Shown here piece after piece: positions 16,666 to 29,803 of a stretch of DNA of 64,000 nucleotides. The position numbers were made by a program, and so were the translations under genes. This stretch comes from Mytilus galloprovincialis (lineage: Eukaryota > Mollusca > Bivalvia > Mytilida > Mytilidae): assembly GCF_965363235.1 (NCBI RefSeq), contig NC_134849.1, forward strand, positions 51,282,122 through 51,346,121, read 5' to 3'. The notes beneath the pieces were generated by a model that was not told the DNA's origin, made no database searches, and saw only the letters and a program-made list of their open reading frames with translations. Every line of letters starts with the position of its first letter. Positions within the stretch are counted from its first letter, which is position 1.

Positions 16666-19321
16666 AACCGTAGTCACAATACAACAGATAAATCCATGGT
16701 TAACTAGCTATCTAAGTACCACAGCATATATTTTCTTCCGATCTTAGATAACATTGTAGTGATGAACCTGAATCACTTATTAGCTTATATTCACTTCATT
16801 TGAACTTTGGTGGATAGATGTCTCATTGGTAATTATACCACATCTTCTCATTTTCATAATAATAGCCAGTCATGTTTATAAGTCCAAAAAGCTATAGGTT
16901 CTGCTTTTCAAGTGTCAGCTAGCATAGTTCATGTCATGATTTTTTGCTTGAAAACAATTTTGATAGAACATTTATTTCATTTAATTTTTACCTCAATGCA
17001 CCCCCTTTTCCATATCTTATTGTTTATTACCATGTTTAGAATTTGATGGTCTCTAATTTTTCTTTTTTTATGACAAGAAAAAAAGAGCTGGACATTTTGT
17101 TTTGGTTATTGTATTGGTTAACTTAATAGTCACGTTGTTTCCAGTTATTTTGTTTTTGATCTCAAGGATGTATGTTCCAATTCCAAATTGACTTTTAGTC
17201 ATTAATTAAAGGCACAACCTTATCAATCTGATTCCACAGATTGTGTAGTTTCTTGTTTGTTTATGAGGTAGATATGGTAGGCTGCTGATATTTAGTAATT
17301 TCATATGCAGTACATGTATGTAATGTAATTTTGTATGCTGTTACAAGTAGATCAGATTTTTTCTACTAAACATTGTGAGAACTAGTCATTCTTCTATCAA
17401 TTTGGAATATTAAATCAGGTTGTTTAATGTTATTTTTCAGAAAAAGGGAGTTTAAAAGTATGTTGTATGTAAAGTCTAATTTTTTTTTTTACATGATCAT
17501 ACATGCCGTTATATGGTAGTCTATCAATTACCTGTTTTGTATGTGCTTTATTTTGCCCCAGTACCTTTTTTTATGGATAGTAAAACTTTGGTTCTCGGGA
17601 TGTACTAGTGTATTTTCCATCATGTAGAATGTAAAGAATCAAATGTAAAATGTTACTTCTTGTGGCTTAACCATTCTGCTGATAGGTAAGAAGTTCTAAC
17701 ACTTCGTATTTCAAGATGAATATCTGTAATTTGTTTTCACCTTGTAGATTTGCACTTTAGATCATGTGGATATTGCACGACTATTTTTGGCTGCCACAGA
17801 CATACACTTTTCTATACCCAGTTGCAACATGGCTGCCAAAGACTAAAATGGATGCATATCAATTGCAAAATGGAACACTTTTACATAAACATAACTTATA
17901 TGTATATTCTTATTATTACTCAAAACAAGGTGTAAATAAAATAATTTTATTCAGTAACAAGAGATTCAAGGAACACAATCTATGGTGGATATCATTTTGA
18001 ACACATTTGTGGCAGATATCATTTATGAACACATGCCTGGTCTTTATAAATTGAACACATTGGTGCTCCCGTCATTAAATAATAGCTTACTCACTTAATC
18101 TGCGGACACATACACAATTACTCCATCAGATACATTTCCATCTTTTTTACACATGCACACTACTATATACACTCAATTCATTGATTCACTCATGCATTCC
18201 AATGACAGTATCATTCATGTTTTCTCTTTCGCAATTTCATATTTCTGAAACACATTCTATACCCCTCTTGATTTCTGTAATAGTGATGAGCACCATAATT
18301 TTTCACAACACTGTAATTTTTGAATATCTTCTTCTAAAAATCAACAAGTCATATAAAAATGCCCTTTCTGATTGTTGATTTTAATGAATGTAAATTCTGT
18401 TGTCAGCATTTTCAAATATCAAGATTTTTAATTTTCCAATTTGGAGAATACCTCTCATTAGTACGTTCTTTTCAAATCTATTCTTTAATACATGTACATA
18501 AAAATCTGTTATCTCTATATATGTAATCTACTCTTGCATCAAGTCATTTCTTCTTCTCATTCATACAATACATTCAAATAAAAGTGAAATAAAAAATAAC
18601 AAATAAAAATAATATGAAAAAAACATTGTATAAAATATTTTATACTAGAACAAAGTTTGCAATACATGCAAATGTAAAAATAAGTGTATAAAAATTAGAA
18701 ACATAAAAAGTTTACATATATTGTGCATACATGCATATTTTCTTAATTTCTTTTTTGCCTGATTTATGATATGTTAATAATATATATCGGACAACATATC
18801 TAAGCTTTAATGCTACTATCTTTTAAATTTCTATAAGAAATATTGACTTAATAAGTCTTTAAAGCACAATTGAATTGCCAAAAGGTTTGGTCATTGTGAA
18901 AGTATTAAATAGCATAGAAAGAAATAAAAAACGGTTTTATTGTTTTCAGATAAAGTGATTATTCTAAAAATCATTGACTAGAAATAAATATCTAAAAATG
19001 TGTGCTTTTAAAGGCTCTTTCAATTCACCGGCTAGCCCATCTTGGACTTATTGTTGCTGAATCTTGTCTGACAGCTCATCAAGAGCTATTCCTTCATATG
19101 TGCCCATCATGGAAAATGGCCAACCTTTTTCCCCCAGCTGCTCAATAGAAAACTGATTTTCTATCACAAAGTCATCTCCAGTGTAAAGGGAAATAGCTCC
19201 ATTTTCTCATGGTCTCCTAATTGGAGACAACTCTACCTGGCCATTCCTTCAGCTAACTCCACAGCATTGCTTGCTGGGATATATTGCACTTTTAACCTGC
19301 AACCAAGAGTTGCCTTATGAG
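16666..19321. other. Intergenic stretch between TSEN34 and the Emi-like gene
   Basis: About 2.65 kb with no exon I can support. It is AT-rich, with a short match to the mussel repeat family near 16810-16850 (TGTCTCATTGGTAATTATAC, ACCACATCTTC). The open frames at 17750-18378 are low-complexity AT-rich shadows. The Emi-like 3' UTR must occupy the right part. Confidence 0.5.
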
Positions 19322-22204
19322 CTACAGTCTTCTTAGATTCTTTTTACTCTTTTTACCTCCTATAGACGTGGTCTTTGCCTTCTTAGGTGACATTGGTACA
19401 CACGGTTTTGAGCCATGAAAATTGTAAAAGCATTTTGTACAAAAGTCAAACAAACAATCTATGTTTTGACACTGTCCTCTTTCCTGGACTGGTAATACTT
19501 TGGACACTTTGGAACATTTCGGACACTTTCTTAATTTTTCATCATTCTTCAGAGAACTGGCAGCCTGCAAATAAAAGACATTATGAAAAGCAAGAAAACT
19601 ATTTTATATTCATAATAAATTTGTAGGAATACCATAACTGAATATCAATGTATAAATATTTGATTTACATGTATGATTCTTTTTTTTTATCATTCTGTGC
19701 TTAACTGTTTTATGTCAGCTTTAAATGCAAAGAACATTTATACTATGTTTTATACTTTGTTTATATGATTTGATTTTCTTGACTTATCACAACCTTTCAC
19801 AATTTTTGATACCTTTTCTAACATTTAGAAAAACTGATGTACATTAAGAACTTAGCTGATAAAGTTTTTGTGCAAATTTTTTGGAACAATTTTCTGGCAA
19901 CAACTTTTCAAAATCCCAGCACCCCTGTGTATGTTGACATTTACAAAATGTCTGTCTTGACTTTTGGGTTGTGGTCTTGGGTTGCTGTCTCAATGACATA
20001 TTCCACCTTTTTTTTAAATATATACTAGTACATTTTGATTTATAATCCTTATTGAACATACCTTTTGAAATAGATTAACTTTAATAGAACATGGAGTCAG
20101 TTGTTTGGTTAGTTTTCCTACAAGCTGTAGTGGTGCCAATGTGGTCTGACTATTCGTTAACCCTCGGAACTGCTTTGGTGGAGATCTTTTTCCTGCATTC
20201 TCCTATAATCAACAAAAGAAATGGTAAATTTGTTTGAAAATGAAGTCTCCCTGAAACAGACCTATGTCCATCATTATTATTAAGAATATGTATTGTCTGA
20301 AAGGTAATCATGGTAATGGGTACAAATGCTTAGAAGATTTCTAAAAGCAACAAAATAAAATAAAATATACAAGGTCACAACCATATAAAATTGAGAATGG
20401 AAATGGGGAATGTGTCAAAGAGACAACAACCCGACCAAATAAAAAACAACAGCATATGTATGGATTGCTTTATTAAAAAAACAAATGAAACTTTCATTGG
20501 TAGGAGAAAAAAATGGGTCATCTGTTAATATTAAACAAAAAGAAATCTGAATGCGCAGAAGTACATGTAAGTAAATGTGTTCCAAACCATTTTACTTGCC
20601 ATCAAACATCATGGCATATCTATAGTGTGGCCACATTTTGTTTGTATTTTGAATTGCTTCATCATTATCATTTTTTTTTAAACTCATTATAGAAATATTT
20701 TCTCTGTGAGTGTGAGACTGAATTTGAAAGAAAAAAAAAGAACTTTTAATTTGCATTATAAAAGGATAATATTGTTTTTTGTTGCTTCTCTTCTTTAGAA
20801 TATGATCTTAACATGCTTTATAAAGCTTGTTTTACAACAACCTATCAAAATGTATTTGTTTTCCATATTTAAAATATAGTGCAGTTTACAAAATCTTATC
20901 ATTATTGAAGGGATTTTACCTTGCCAATAATCAGTCTGTCTGTGATGGATCTCTTTCTTTTCCGACTGACTGGATCACCATTACATACTGTCTGCCATCT
21001 TCTGCTCACCTCACACATACTGAAAATGGATATGGCCATAAGATCAGCTGTATATTTATATGTATACAATTAAAGATATACTACAACATTTTTTTGGGGG
21101 TCTATGTACATGCATACATGTACGTTTAGACACAGTTTACACTCTTATATTTTACAATCATTGTGCATGTATATTACATGTACTTGTACATGTTGTAACT
21201 ACATAATTCACAAAGATGTTAAAAGCACTTTTAGCCATTTCCATAATTTTCACTCTTGACAAAGTGTTTTTACAAAAGAATTTATTTTCTTCAGTTCTAT
21301 GTATATAGTCATATTTGTCAACCAGTGTCTTTTTTTTAATGTTGAAATGAGTTTTCTACATTTTTCTTGTTGAAAAATTTCATATAACTTTCATAACTTC
21401 ATGAAGAATATTTTATGGCCTAATCATGCTAAGAAAAGAAAATGTATTACTAGCTCATGACCAATAGTTAGATGTATACCTGCATAAATCTTTTGGATCT
21501 AAGTACTGAAGTATTGCAGAACAACTTATGTTTCTATCCGCTAGTTCTGAGATGATGTCCACATGATCAAGGCCCATCTTCCTTCCAATCACTTTTTCAG
21601 GATATATGGGTGAAAATTTAAGCATAACTTCATCAAATCTTTCCACTAAACTTGAAGTGTAATCGTCAGTACCAAGTTCCATGGGACAAGGTTCAAGGTC
21701 AAGGTTTAAACTGTAGGAAGGAATGGTAACGGACTGTCTCTTACTTCGCCCACTTTTCCTGATGTCATCACAATCGTCTATTGTGTCAGCGAAAAATGTG
21801 GAACCTGGTGTTTCAAAGAAACGATTGACCTTGACATTAAAAGCACATGTGTAACTATCGTCTAATACGCTATCACCTCTGTACTTGTACATATCATCAA
21901 AGTTTGTCACAGGAGACCATTTCTCATTCTTACAAACTGTACTAGGAGTACTCATACACATTGTTTCATCACCACAACATGAGTCTGTGAAGGATTCATC
22001 AAATCCTGAATCATTGACTTGACCTGTTGACATTGATCTTGTGACCTTGGGCGTCTTCTGGTCAACCATCTCTCGTGTTAGAATTGGAGTAGATGTGCTG
22101 ACAGACCTCATCTTTGCTGGATTGAAAGGTTCCATATCTGAACGGAAATCTGTTGACATGAGCGGTCTCAGGAATGGTAACGGTCTGTGTAACAGGTCAT
22201 CCAT
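19322..22204 (-). CDS. Early mitotic inhibitor (Emi/Rca1) APC/C inhibitor, FBXO5/FBXO43-like
   Basis: Emi proteins block the anaphase-promoting complex as pseudosubstrates. Emi1 (FBXO5) acts in S/G2 and Emi2 (FBXO43) in meiotic arrest. Four coding exons were read on the minus strand: 21480-22204, 20920-21019, 20062-20202 and 19322-19564, giving 402 aa (human Emi1 is 447). Features by residue: DSGFDES at 65-71, a DSG-type beta-TrCP degron; a degenerate F-box around 220-255 (ILQYLDPKDLCSMCEVSRRW); a KEN box at 275-277 built across the exon 2/3 junction; a zinc-binding region with C336, C339, C354, C359, C364, C367, H372 and C377; and a C-terminal LRRL at 399-402, the tail that docks on the APC/C. 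A splice acceptor just before the ATG implies a noncoding first exon. Whether it equals FBXO5 or FBXO43 cannot be settled, since the split may be vertebrate. Confidence 0.9.
20385..20445. repeat. Partial mussel repeat in Emi-like intron
   Basis: TTGAGAATGGAAATGGGGAA followed by TGTGTCAAAGAGACAACAACC is an inverted match to the end of the 6955-7190 element. Confidence 0.6.
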
Positions 22205-24644
22205 TCTTCAAACTAAAAGAGAACAAGTATATATTATAATTTAAGTTACTACCATGATTACCCTTATGAAGGTACATTTCATGTTTATTTGTACATCCTA
22301 TACAATATAAGAAAGTTATTTCCTATGATTTATAAAAGTGGGTTACCTGTATGTGTGCAGTAGCTTAATAATGCTTAAACAGACGGCAAAAAAAACTTAA
22401 TTTAAAATAGTTTGTTAGCTTTGATTTAGTCACTAAATCATACAGTAGCATGCATTCAAGTTTTCGGGTTTGTCTCCCTTACAATGGAATATATAAGCAC
22501 TTACAAAAAATGTATACATGTATATATAAAAAAATGACTTACATGAAAATGAATAAGGTTTTCCATCATTTAAAAGTTTTAAGAACAAATGTACATATAT
22601 ATGCAAACATATATATAGCTGTGGGTTGGTAAAGTGCCAGATAGAGAACTTCTCAATTCTTGATTAAGTTATTGTTTTAATTCATTCCAGTTGTGTTAAT
22701 TAAATTGACACATACATTGCAAATTAAATATGAAGCATTTGATATATACTCATAATGGACAAAATATACGTGTAAAACTGTCAAAGTATTAAAATTTAAG
22801 TATAAGTACAAAAATGGAACACATGACATGACAGCTTGGACAAACAAATGCTTATATATACAATGACAGCTTGGGGTACAAAACATTGGTAGAGCTTGGA
22901 CAGACAAATGCTTATTATTGACAGCTTGGAACAAAAAACAGGTGTGTACTCAGAAGATTTAGTTCTATGTCTCAGAGCCTTAATAAAAAAAATATACTTA
23001 TAATTCCTTAAAAGGGAAGACAACACAAGTTTTCAAAATGTCTAGTTTTTTTAAATTGACACATGATTAATATGATGATAAAAATAAAATATTTTACATT
23101 TATCCTTCTGTCTAAGATAAGAAGATTACACATCCTTAAGAAACAAGAATAGTTTTACATTGTAAATTAGTTAAAGCTGATTTAAAAGTATATACAAGCA
23201 TGACAGGTAAGATAAAGCAAAGTGTTTATCTGAACAATGTCAGATTCCATTTTTTACATTTTAAATAATGTAGCATGTGCACTACACAGTACTTAATGTA
23301 TTGAATGGTTAATTTGACCCATGTCTTCTTGGTTCTTTCTAAATTCTTAAATATCATCATTGCATGTTTAGATCATGACCCTAATTAGGGGTATCTTTCT
23401 GACAATTATTGATGTAAATTCAAACCTACACTGTAGTAATTTTTCACACAAAAGACCCTCATCATCAACCTTGAACAAGTCGATTATCACTTTTAACATA
23501 TATATATATATATATATATTGGAACCTACATTTAATTTCATTTTTAAACACATTCATAGAAAAAAGTGAATAGATTATAGGGTATACGTAATACACATGT
23601 AATTTACATTATGTATGTGGTAAACCCTAAAAATTAAAAATAACATAAATTACTTTCATCAGCAAGTTTCTTACCTTATTTAAAAATATTACTATATATT
23701 ATAGAATAAAAACTCAACAGTGGTCAGTACTTCCTCCTTTACCAATTTTTTTTTATGGTCAATCTTCTCTTAGACATGTTAGAAAATAATAATCCCTGAT
23801 GATATCATAAATGAAGATTAAGTCTTGACAAAAATATAAGTAATAAAATTCATAATCACAGACCTTATCAGTTGCTTATCAGGATATACCAGTTCACTTT
23901 GTAAAAAATCCTTTGAAAATGTAATATAACTTTTTTCTTGATCAAAGGTCTTTTTCACATCTGATTACAAGATAGCAGATTTCTAAATTTTTTAACAACT
24001 ATTAAACTAAAGATTGACAATGAAATGTAGGACAATATGCAAATGACCTGAGGTGATTAAAGGTAATTATGACACCTGCATTCCTCAGGTAATGCAGATC
24101 AAATATTTTGTCATTAACTAATGAACTTTCAAATAACTGATTGACACTGGTCAATTATATAATTATTTCATATATCTTTGAATTTATAACCTGTGTACAT
24201 CATGTGCATGCTGTTGTCTTATTTAAACATTGGTATTTATATTCTTATTTCATGCATATATATACATAATCATGATAATACTTTTATGAGTTAACTAAAA
24301 AAAAAATAAAAAATGTTTATATTGATTTCATGGTACAACCTTAAAATGTATGTTCTTACCCTGTACTCAGATATTATTTGAAATGACTTCATACAAGTAT
24401 GTCATAGATAACAAATATATAGTGAAAATACATGTTGGTATCCAAATGGGTTTATTTCAGGGAACAGAAAGTTAAGAGGAAGACCTTTAACCAGTTTTGA
24501 AATTACAGACAGGGAGAATATTTATTTTTACCATGTTTACTCTGGTACACATTTGCTTCTTGTGTTTTGCATTGTTTTGTGTTGAAGAATTTTCCTAATT
24601 AATAAATTATCCTGTTTTGTGCAAAATTTTAAAGTTAGTTATTT

Positions 24645-24745
24645 AAAAGGGGGGTTCCTAGCCCAAGACAAAAGGGGGGAGGGGTGTTCCAACTACATGT
24701 CCCCATCCCCCTGAAACCCCCCCCCTCTGGATACACCAATGATTT
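24645..24745. mobile_element. Truncated G-run MITE copy
   Basis: GGGGGGTTCCTAGCCCAAG and CCCCCCCTCTGGATACACCA match the element at 56563-56721 (GGTGCTAGCCCAGGG, CCCCTCTGGATCCGCCACTG). The outer CAGTGGCGG end is missing on the left. Confidence 0.6.
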
Positions 24746-24823
24746 TTACCTCGCCAAGTTATTCATTTTTAAAATCCTTACCCAGGAAAAAACAAATGCC
24801 ATAAATTATATAAAATGTAACAG

Positions 24824-24992
24824 TATACACCATATCGCTATTTGTCCGCTATTACTGGATATCACACAGGTTCCCGTAAAATTTTGACGTCATAAAGCAA
24901 AATATCTGACGCCACAATGGAAAAGTGGTTGTTGTTTGCATCAAGAGTTCAAGCGGCCAGGTCGGCCAGGATTAGCGATTAGGTGTATTATA
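24824..24992. mobile_element. Short TIR element, copy 1
   Basis: The ends TATACACCATATCGCTA and (reverse-complemented) ATACACCTAATCGCTAAT enclose ATATCTGACGCCACAATGGA. A second copy with the same core lies at 58827-58975. The ends can be read as CACC...GGTG flanked by TA, which would fit a Tc1/mariner-type duplication, but this is tentative. Confidence 0.65.
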
Positions 24993-25419
24993 CTAACTAG
25001 TTGTGTTGTTGAATGCAATGACTTAAAATCACGTTGTTCTGGTTAAACCTGGGATATAGTCTCAAGTTAAACTTAAGAACTCCCTATACATTTAGAGGTG
25101 TATAAACAAAATCTGCAGATGTTATGATATAAATCAATGGATTACAAGTATCCCTTCCTGACTTTGCCAAATATTCTTTCAAATCATACAAAATGTGACT
25201 TACTCACGTTTATTCAAAATTTTTAAAGAATCTTAAACAATATTAAAAGGATTAAGGCATAAATTAAACTCGTTGATTCATATCTCATATCAAAACAGCA
25301 TTCTTTCTGTAAAAATTATGCAACTTAAATTTTGTAAACAAGTGGGCTTGGTACTGTCAAAGCGGGAAGGTTGGGACACGCAATCAGTGCAACCAAAAAT
25401 GACTTACCATTCAAAATTG

Positions 25420-27662
25420 CGGTCTCACTAATTAGCGACAACAAGAATTTTAGCGACAACAAGCGTCAACAAGCGACAAGAAGCGACAACAAGAATTATT
25501 TTAGCGACAAGAAGCGACAAGAAACTATTTAGCGACAAGAAAACATTTTTTTTTTAATTAAAATTAATTATTGCAATAAATATTAAAAGAATATGCAAAA
25601 GAAAATAATTTTAGCGACAAGAAAGTTAAAATTGATAGAAAAAAATGAAACATTATTTACATAATATTTTATCATCTATTATGAATAACAGCCAGTATTA
25701 CGTTTAATTACGTGTAATTATTGTATTATGAGATTACTTTTCCTTGAGTTTTAGAACATATTATTTATCTTATAATTTGTTTTTTAAAACTCTCTTCGTG
25801 CAATATATATTAAGCTCGCAAAATGAATTATTTGTGCATCATTGTCCTGAAAATATTGACACAAATTGTGAAATACAAAGAACTGAAATCAAACAGGAGG
25901 AAAAGAAAATTGAAATGTGAATGTTTCCATCTTTTTATTTGTTTATTGCCTCATTAAACGATATTTATCATGTTTATGCATATTGATTGAAGATGAAAGG
26001 AAATTAATGACAATCTTGAGTTTTCAACAGGTGTTCACTATTTACAATGATTGTATATTCTGGCGCGTGTAATTGTATAGTCTGACGCGTGTACAAAGTT
26101 GAAGGTGTTAATTGGATGTTATTGTAGCAATAAAACAGGGGACACGCGACTCGTTAATCTCATTTGATGTTCCACATTGTGTGTACTGTTGTTACCTTAG
26201 GGTGAAGCCACATCTAATGTTGTTCCTATCAAGAACAATGAATTATACTGTTAGAAAGGAAATAATATTTCATGTTTTTGTTTCAATAAATCCTTCAAAG
26301 GAAAGTTGAGCTTTTTTTGTTTTTGTTTCAATTTTATAGCGTGTGCATTTCCTTTGCTCTACCAAGCTGACTGAAGCCATTCAACTTTTATGTTTAGTAT
26401 AAAGTAAATTGTCAGCATTTCAGTATTATTCTCGCAAAAGTACGTGCCCTGTGCAATTGCTAGAATCTAAAACGCAACTAGGTATACCTTTGATTAATAA
26501 TTGGTACAGGGTTTCAATTTCCTTTTGGGCAAGGGAAAAAAAGGTTACGACTCGAACTTCGATAAATGCATATAAGAAGTATTATAATTATACTATAGTG
26601 GACACGTCCGTTCATGATATCCCCTTGGGCAAGGGTAAATATTGAAACGCACTTATTTTGTCACATCGCCGTGTCAGTTTTGGATCTTAAGTCAGACTAA
26701 AAGCTGTGATTTCATATGTACACAATGTTGTCATATAAAAGATCATTTTGAGCTAAGCTCCTCAATAAGCCATTTTCAATGCACAAAAGCTCTATGGCAG
26801 ATTAAATCGGAGAAAGAAAAGGCTTTTGCATTGCAAAAATTCTTGACTCATGGTAGAAAGTTAAACGCAATCCCAGAGTCCACCACTTCAACAGATGGTG
26901 GGCTGACAATCCCCAAAACAAGTGCATGTGCACGTAAACCTTGCCAACGGAAACGTATTAAAAATGCTAAAACTACAACTTCAAAAAGGGCAAAAATACA
27001 GTGAACCTTAGTGGTAAAAATCTACGGCTTATCAAAATGTATAAATATTATGTTAGATAGGAATGTACATAAATATTATATAATGACTAAAAATAATTAA
27101 AAAAAAAAATTTAAAAAAAAGCATCGAATTGACATAACAAGAGTACACTTAGAGCATAGTATTAAGCAAATGAATCAAAATATTATATTCCATTATGCCT
27201 GCTCCATATATATCTCCATTCGTTTATTCATATTTTGACTTTGATGAAAACAGATACATACATTATCTTATACATATTCTTCATATTTAAAAATAAAAAA
27301 AAGAAGCTCAATCTCTATCTTCTTCACAAATGTTAAATTTCTTCATCTACCAATATACTAATATAAACTTCACAATCTCTTTCTTCCTCACAAATGTTTC
27401 ATTTCTTCGTCTATCTATATAATAATAAAACATTTTAATTAGACATATCTGCTCGTATATTTAAAAAAAAACATTAAATACAAATTTCTTTATATCTAAT
27501 AAAAAAAAAAAAATGTTTTCTTGTCGCTAAATAGTCTTCTTGTCGCTTGTTGTCGCTAAAATAATTCTTGTTGTCGCTTCTTGTCGCTTGTTGACGCTTG
27601 TTGTCGCTTCTTGACGCTTGTTGTCGCTTCTTGACGCTTGTTGTCGCTAATTAGTGAGACCC
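25420..27662. mobile_element. Foldback-like element with inverted arrays of AGCGACAAGAA units
   Basis: The left end GGTCTCACTAATTAGCGAC and the right end GTCGCTAATTAGTGAGACC are exact inverts. Inside each end is an array of about 130 bp made of AGCGACAACAAG/AGCGACAAGA units, in opposite orientation at the two ends (25430-25550 and 27510-27655). CAAAATTG flanks both sides (25412-25419 and 27663-27670), an 8-bp target duplication. Arrays of short repeats in the inverted ends are the hallmark of foldback elements; an 8-9 bp duplication fits hAT, P or Mutator-like enzymes. The interior holds weak open frames but no recognisable transposase. Confidence 0.85.
26642..27004 (+). CDS. Unrecognised 120-codon frame inside the foldback-like element
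   Basis: I do not recognise this protein. The frame has a CX2CC cluster (FICTQCCHIK), then IKSEKEKAFALQKFL and a strongly basic C-terminal end rich in Lys/Arg/Thr. A basic tail after a Cys/His patch would suit the end of a transposase, but no DDE block is visible upstream. The frame upstream (26409-26645) is unrelated by eye. It may be a remnant of the element's own gene or chance. Confidence 0.25.
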   Translation: MKRTYFVTSPCQFWILSQTKSCDFICTQCCHIKDHFELSSSISHFQCTKALWQIKSEKEKAFALQKFLTHGRKLNAIPESTTSTDGGLTIPKTSACARKPCQRKRIKNAKTTTSKRAKIQ

Positions 27663-28523
27663 CAAAATTGATATAAGAATCGTCGAAATCAATACGCTAG
27701 GTAGTGAAATGAGTGTGTAAAAATATAGATTTAACAGTTAAAATGTTAAAATATATGCACAAATGTCTGTTTTCAAATATTTTTCTTCAGATAAAAATTG
27801 ATACTTTCAAAATATTCGCCAAGTAAATTTGACCAATCAAATCATTCTTCTTTCGAGTCACTCTGAAAAAAAGAATTGTCATTAGGATAAGTCTCGAGAA
27901 AACCGAAAATATATACTCTCGCGAGATATTATTTGTTTACAATTTTAGAACTTCCTGTTCCGGAGAAGCAAAAACGAAACAACGTGCAAGTTGACAAATT
28001 TGCATTATTTCTCCTAAGTATTTAAGGAAGACAACAAGTAAAGACACAAACCGCAGTATGTTTCAAAATAATTAATTTATCGTACAATTTAGGGAAATAT
28101 TTGAAGGAAATGTCATCTGATATACAAAATTTGGAAAAATATACAAAATCCAGAAAAACACCATAAAATGATTAATAATAAAAAGTCAAATCTTGTAACA
28201 TAAGCATTTAAAGATAACATTTTTTTTTATTATAAATGATTTATTTACAATGAAGCATACAGACGCATATATACCAAAAAAGCACAAACAAATCAAATAT
28301 ATATATATTGCATGGGAGATAACTCCAGTTTATAGGCAGTACATGTAGGTCTTTTCATCATTCCAGTGATCAGGTAGGACGTGCGCCATGTGCCAATTGC
28401 GCTTTTCAACCAGAAACAGCACAAAGAGTGACAAATGTAAGCACCCACATGGTGCACAATATTTTCCTCTCTATTTTATAATGTTTAAATATGGTAAAAT
28501 GGATTTCTGATTGTGGTTCGTGT
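27663..28523. promoter_or_regulatory. Spacer between two foldback-like elements, with TCTCGCGAGA
   Basis: No gene is seen. TCTCGCGAGA at 27917-27926 is the palindromic motif bound by BANP (earlier ascribed to Kaiso) at animal housekeeping promoters. It could mark the start of the Emi-like transcript (leftward) or of an unseen unit. It is the only strong promoter-type signal here. Confidence 0.4.
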
Positions 28524-29344
28524 GGTATCCGGTCGTTCCGGCCCCAAACCGATCCGACCCCAAGTCAATCCGGCCCAAGTCGATCCGGCTCACGTCGATC
28601 CGTCCCCAAGTCGATCCGGCCCCATAATAAAATATGAATAAACTATATTCACTATATGGAGGAATTTGTGACAAATTTGAACAGTATAAACGGAATTTGC
28701 AAAAAGTGTCGATGATGGATGACAACAGGTAAGTGAAGCATTGGAGTATACTAGTTAAAGAACTATTTTTAATCAATACGAAACTGAGTGTTATTGTGTC
28801 TGTTTGTATAGCAGCTCTGTCCCCCTCCAGCTCTAACATATTTTAAATGTGAAGATATTTTCCATGTTTAACTTTTTTTTTCTTTTCTTTTTTTAATGAG
28901 CACTCAGACTGAAGGGTATGGAAGACAATTTTAAAAATCACAATATGACTTAACTTATAATTAATACAGTAATATGATTAGTATATAATATTAATAATTA
29001 ATAGTTGTTAAAGAGGGATGAACATATATGCATAGAAAGAAGCTGGGTTTGGGCTTTACTTATTAACGGATGTCTAGTGAGTTAACAATAGCTATATTTA
29101 ACTGACCAATAATTAGGAAACAATTTATTCAAAAAAATTATTGGGATGCAGGCCTCAACCTTCCTTCTCATGTTGGTGGAATTGGTATATGTGGCATAAA
29201 TTATGTCATCATTATGGTGTTAAGAATATGAATTAATCCACCTGAATTGATAACATAACTTATTTGATAAATTGAATAAACATATGCATACATTGATGGG
29301 AATAGTTCCTGTGGTATATTAAATAACAAACAGTTAATTCATTT

Positions 29345-29720
29345 AAAACAAAAGTTTCATCATTGATTTCTATTCTAATAAAGTCATTTGTATATTTTCG
29401 GAATAGTCTAATTTTTTACAATGTAGCAGTAAATGATTTAGGGTTTCATTTTCCGAGTTACAGAAATAGCATATCGGAAAAACATTACTATAATTTCGTC
29501 TTTTTTTTATTATCTTTAGTAGGAAGAGCATTATGCACAACTCTGTAAATAAAATCTTGCTGGTAATTGTTTAACTCATCATAATGTCTTGTTTAACCAA
29601 ATCATTAGTCTAGAATTGGTTTGTTTATTCAACAATTGTCTGATGATTGTGAACTAAGGTAATGCCACTTGTAATCACTTAATTCAATCAAATCCTGAAT
29701 CAACAAGTTCTTTGTAGTTT
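29345..29720 (-). pseudogene. LINE fragment (zf-RVT region) inside the foldback-like element
   Basis: On the minus strand the stretch reads YDELNNYQQDFIYRVVHN, then ALPTKDN, then a CYFCNSENETLNHLLLHC segment. This is the layout of the C-terminal zf-RVT region of non-LTR reverse transcriptases (aromatic-rich helix, LPT, CX2C, E-x2-HLL-x2-C). It is interrupted by stops and only the 3' part of an ORF2 remains. The clade cannot be fixed from this length. Confidence 0.65.
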
Positions 29721-29803
29721 GGTCTTTTCGTTTGGTGTATATAATAATAATTAATTGTATTTTTTCAGGTAACATCAGAGGCTTCTATAACACTTGGTTT
29801 TTA

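Larger units (their letters stand above)
22205..25411. other. 5' flank or first intron of the Emi-like gene
   Basis: No coding exon is seen in 3.2 kb. It holds small reiterated ACAGCTTGGA(C/A)CAAACAAATGC motifs (about 22830-22945), an (AT)n run at 23500-23519 and two MITE copies listed separately. GCGGGAA at 25362-25368 is an E2F-type core. A strong minus-strand donor (ATG then GTAAGTCA) sits at about 25402-25411, so this may be the first intron of the Emi-like gene. That is inference. Confidence 0.4.

Noticed and set aside
28471-28839. 122-codon minus frame
   Set aside because: It covers the iterated left end of the foldback-like element; RIDLG-type repeats come from the DNA unit.
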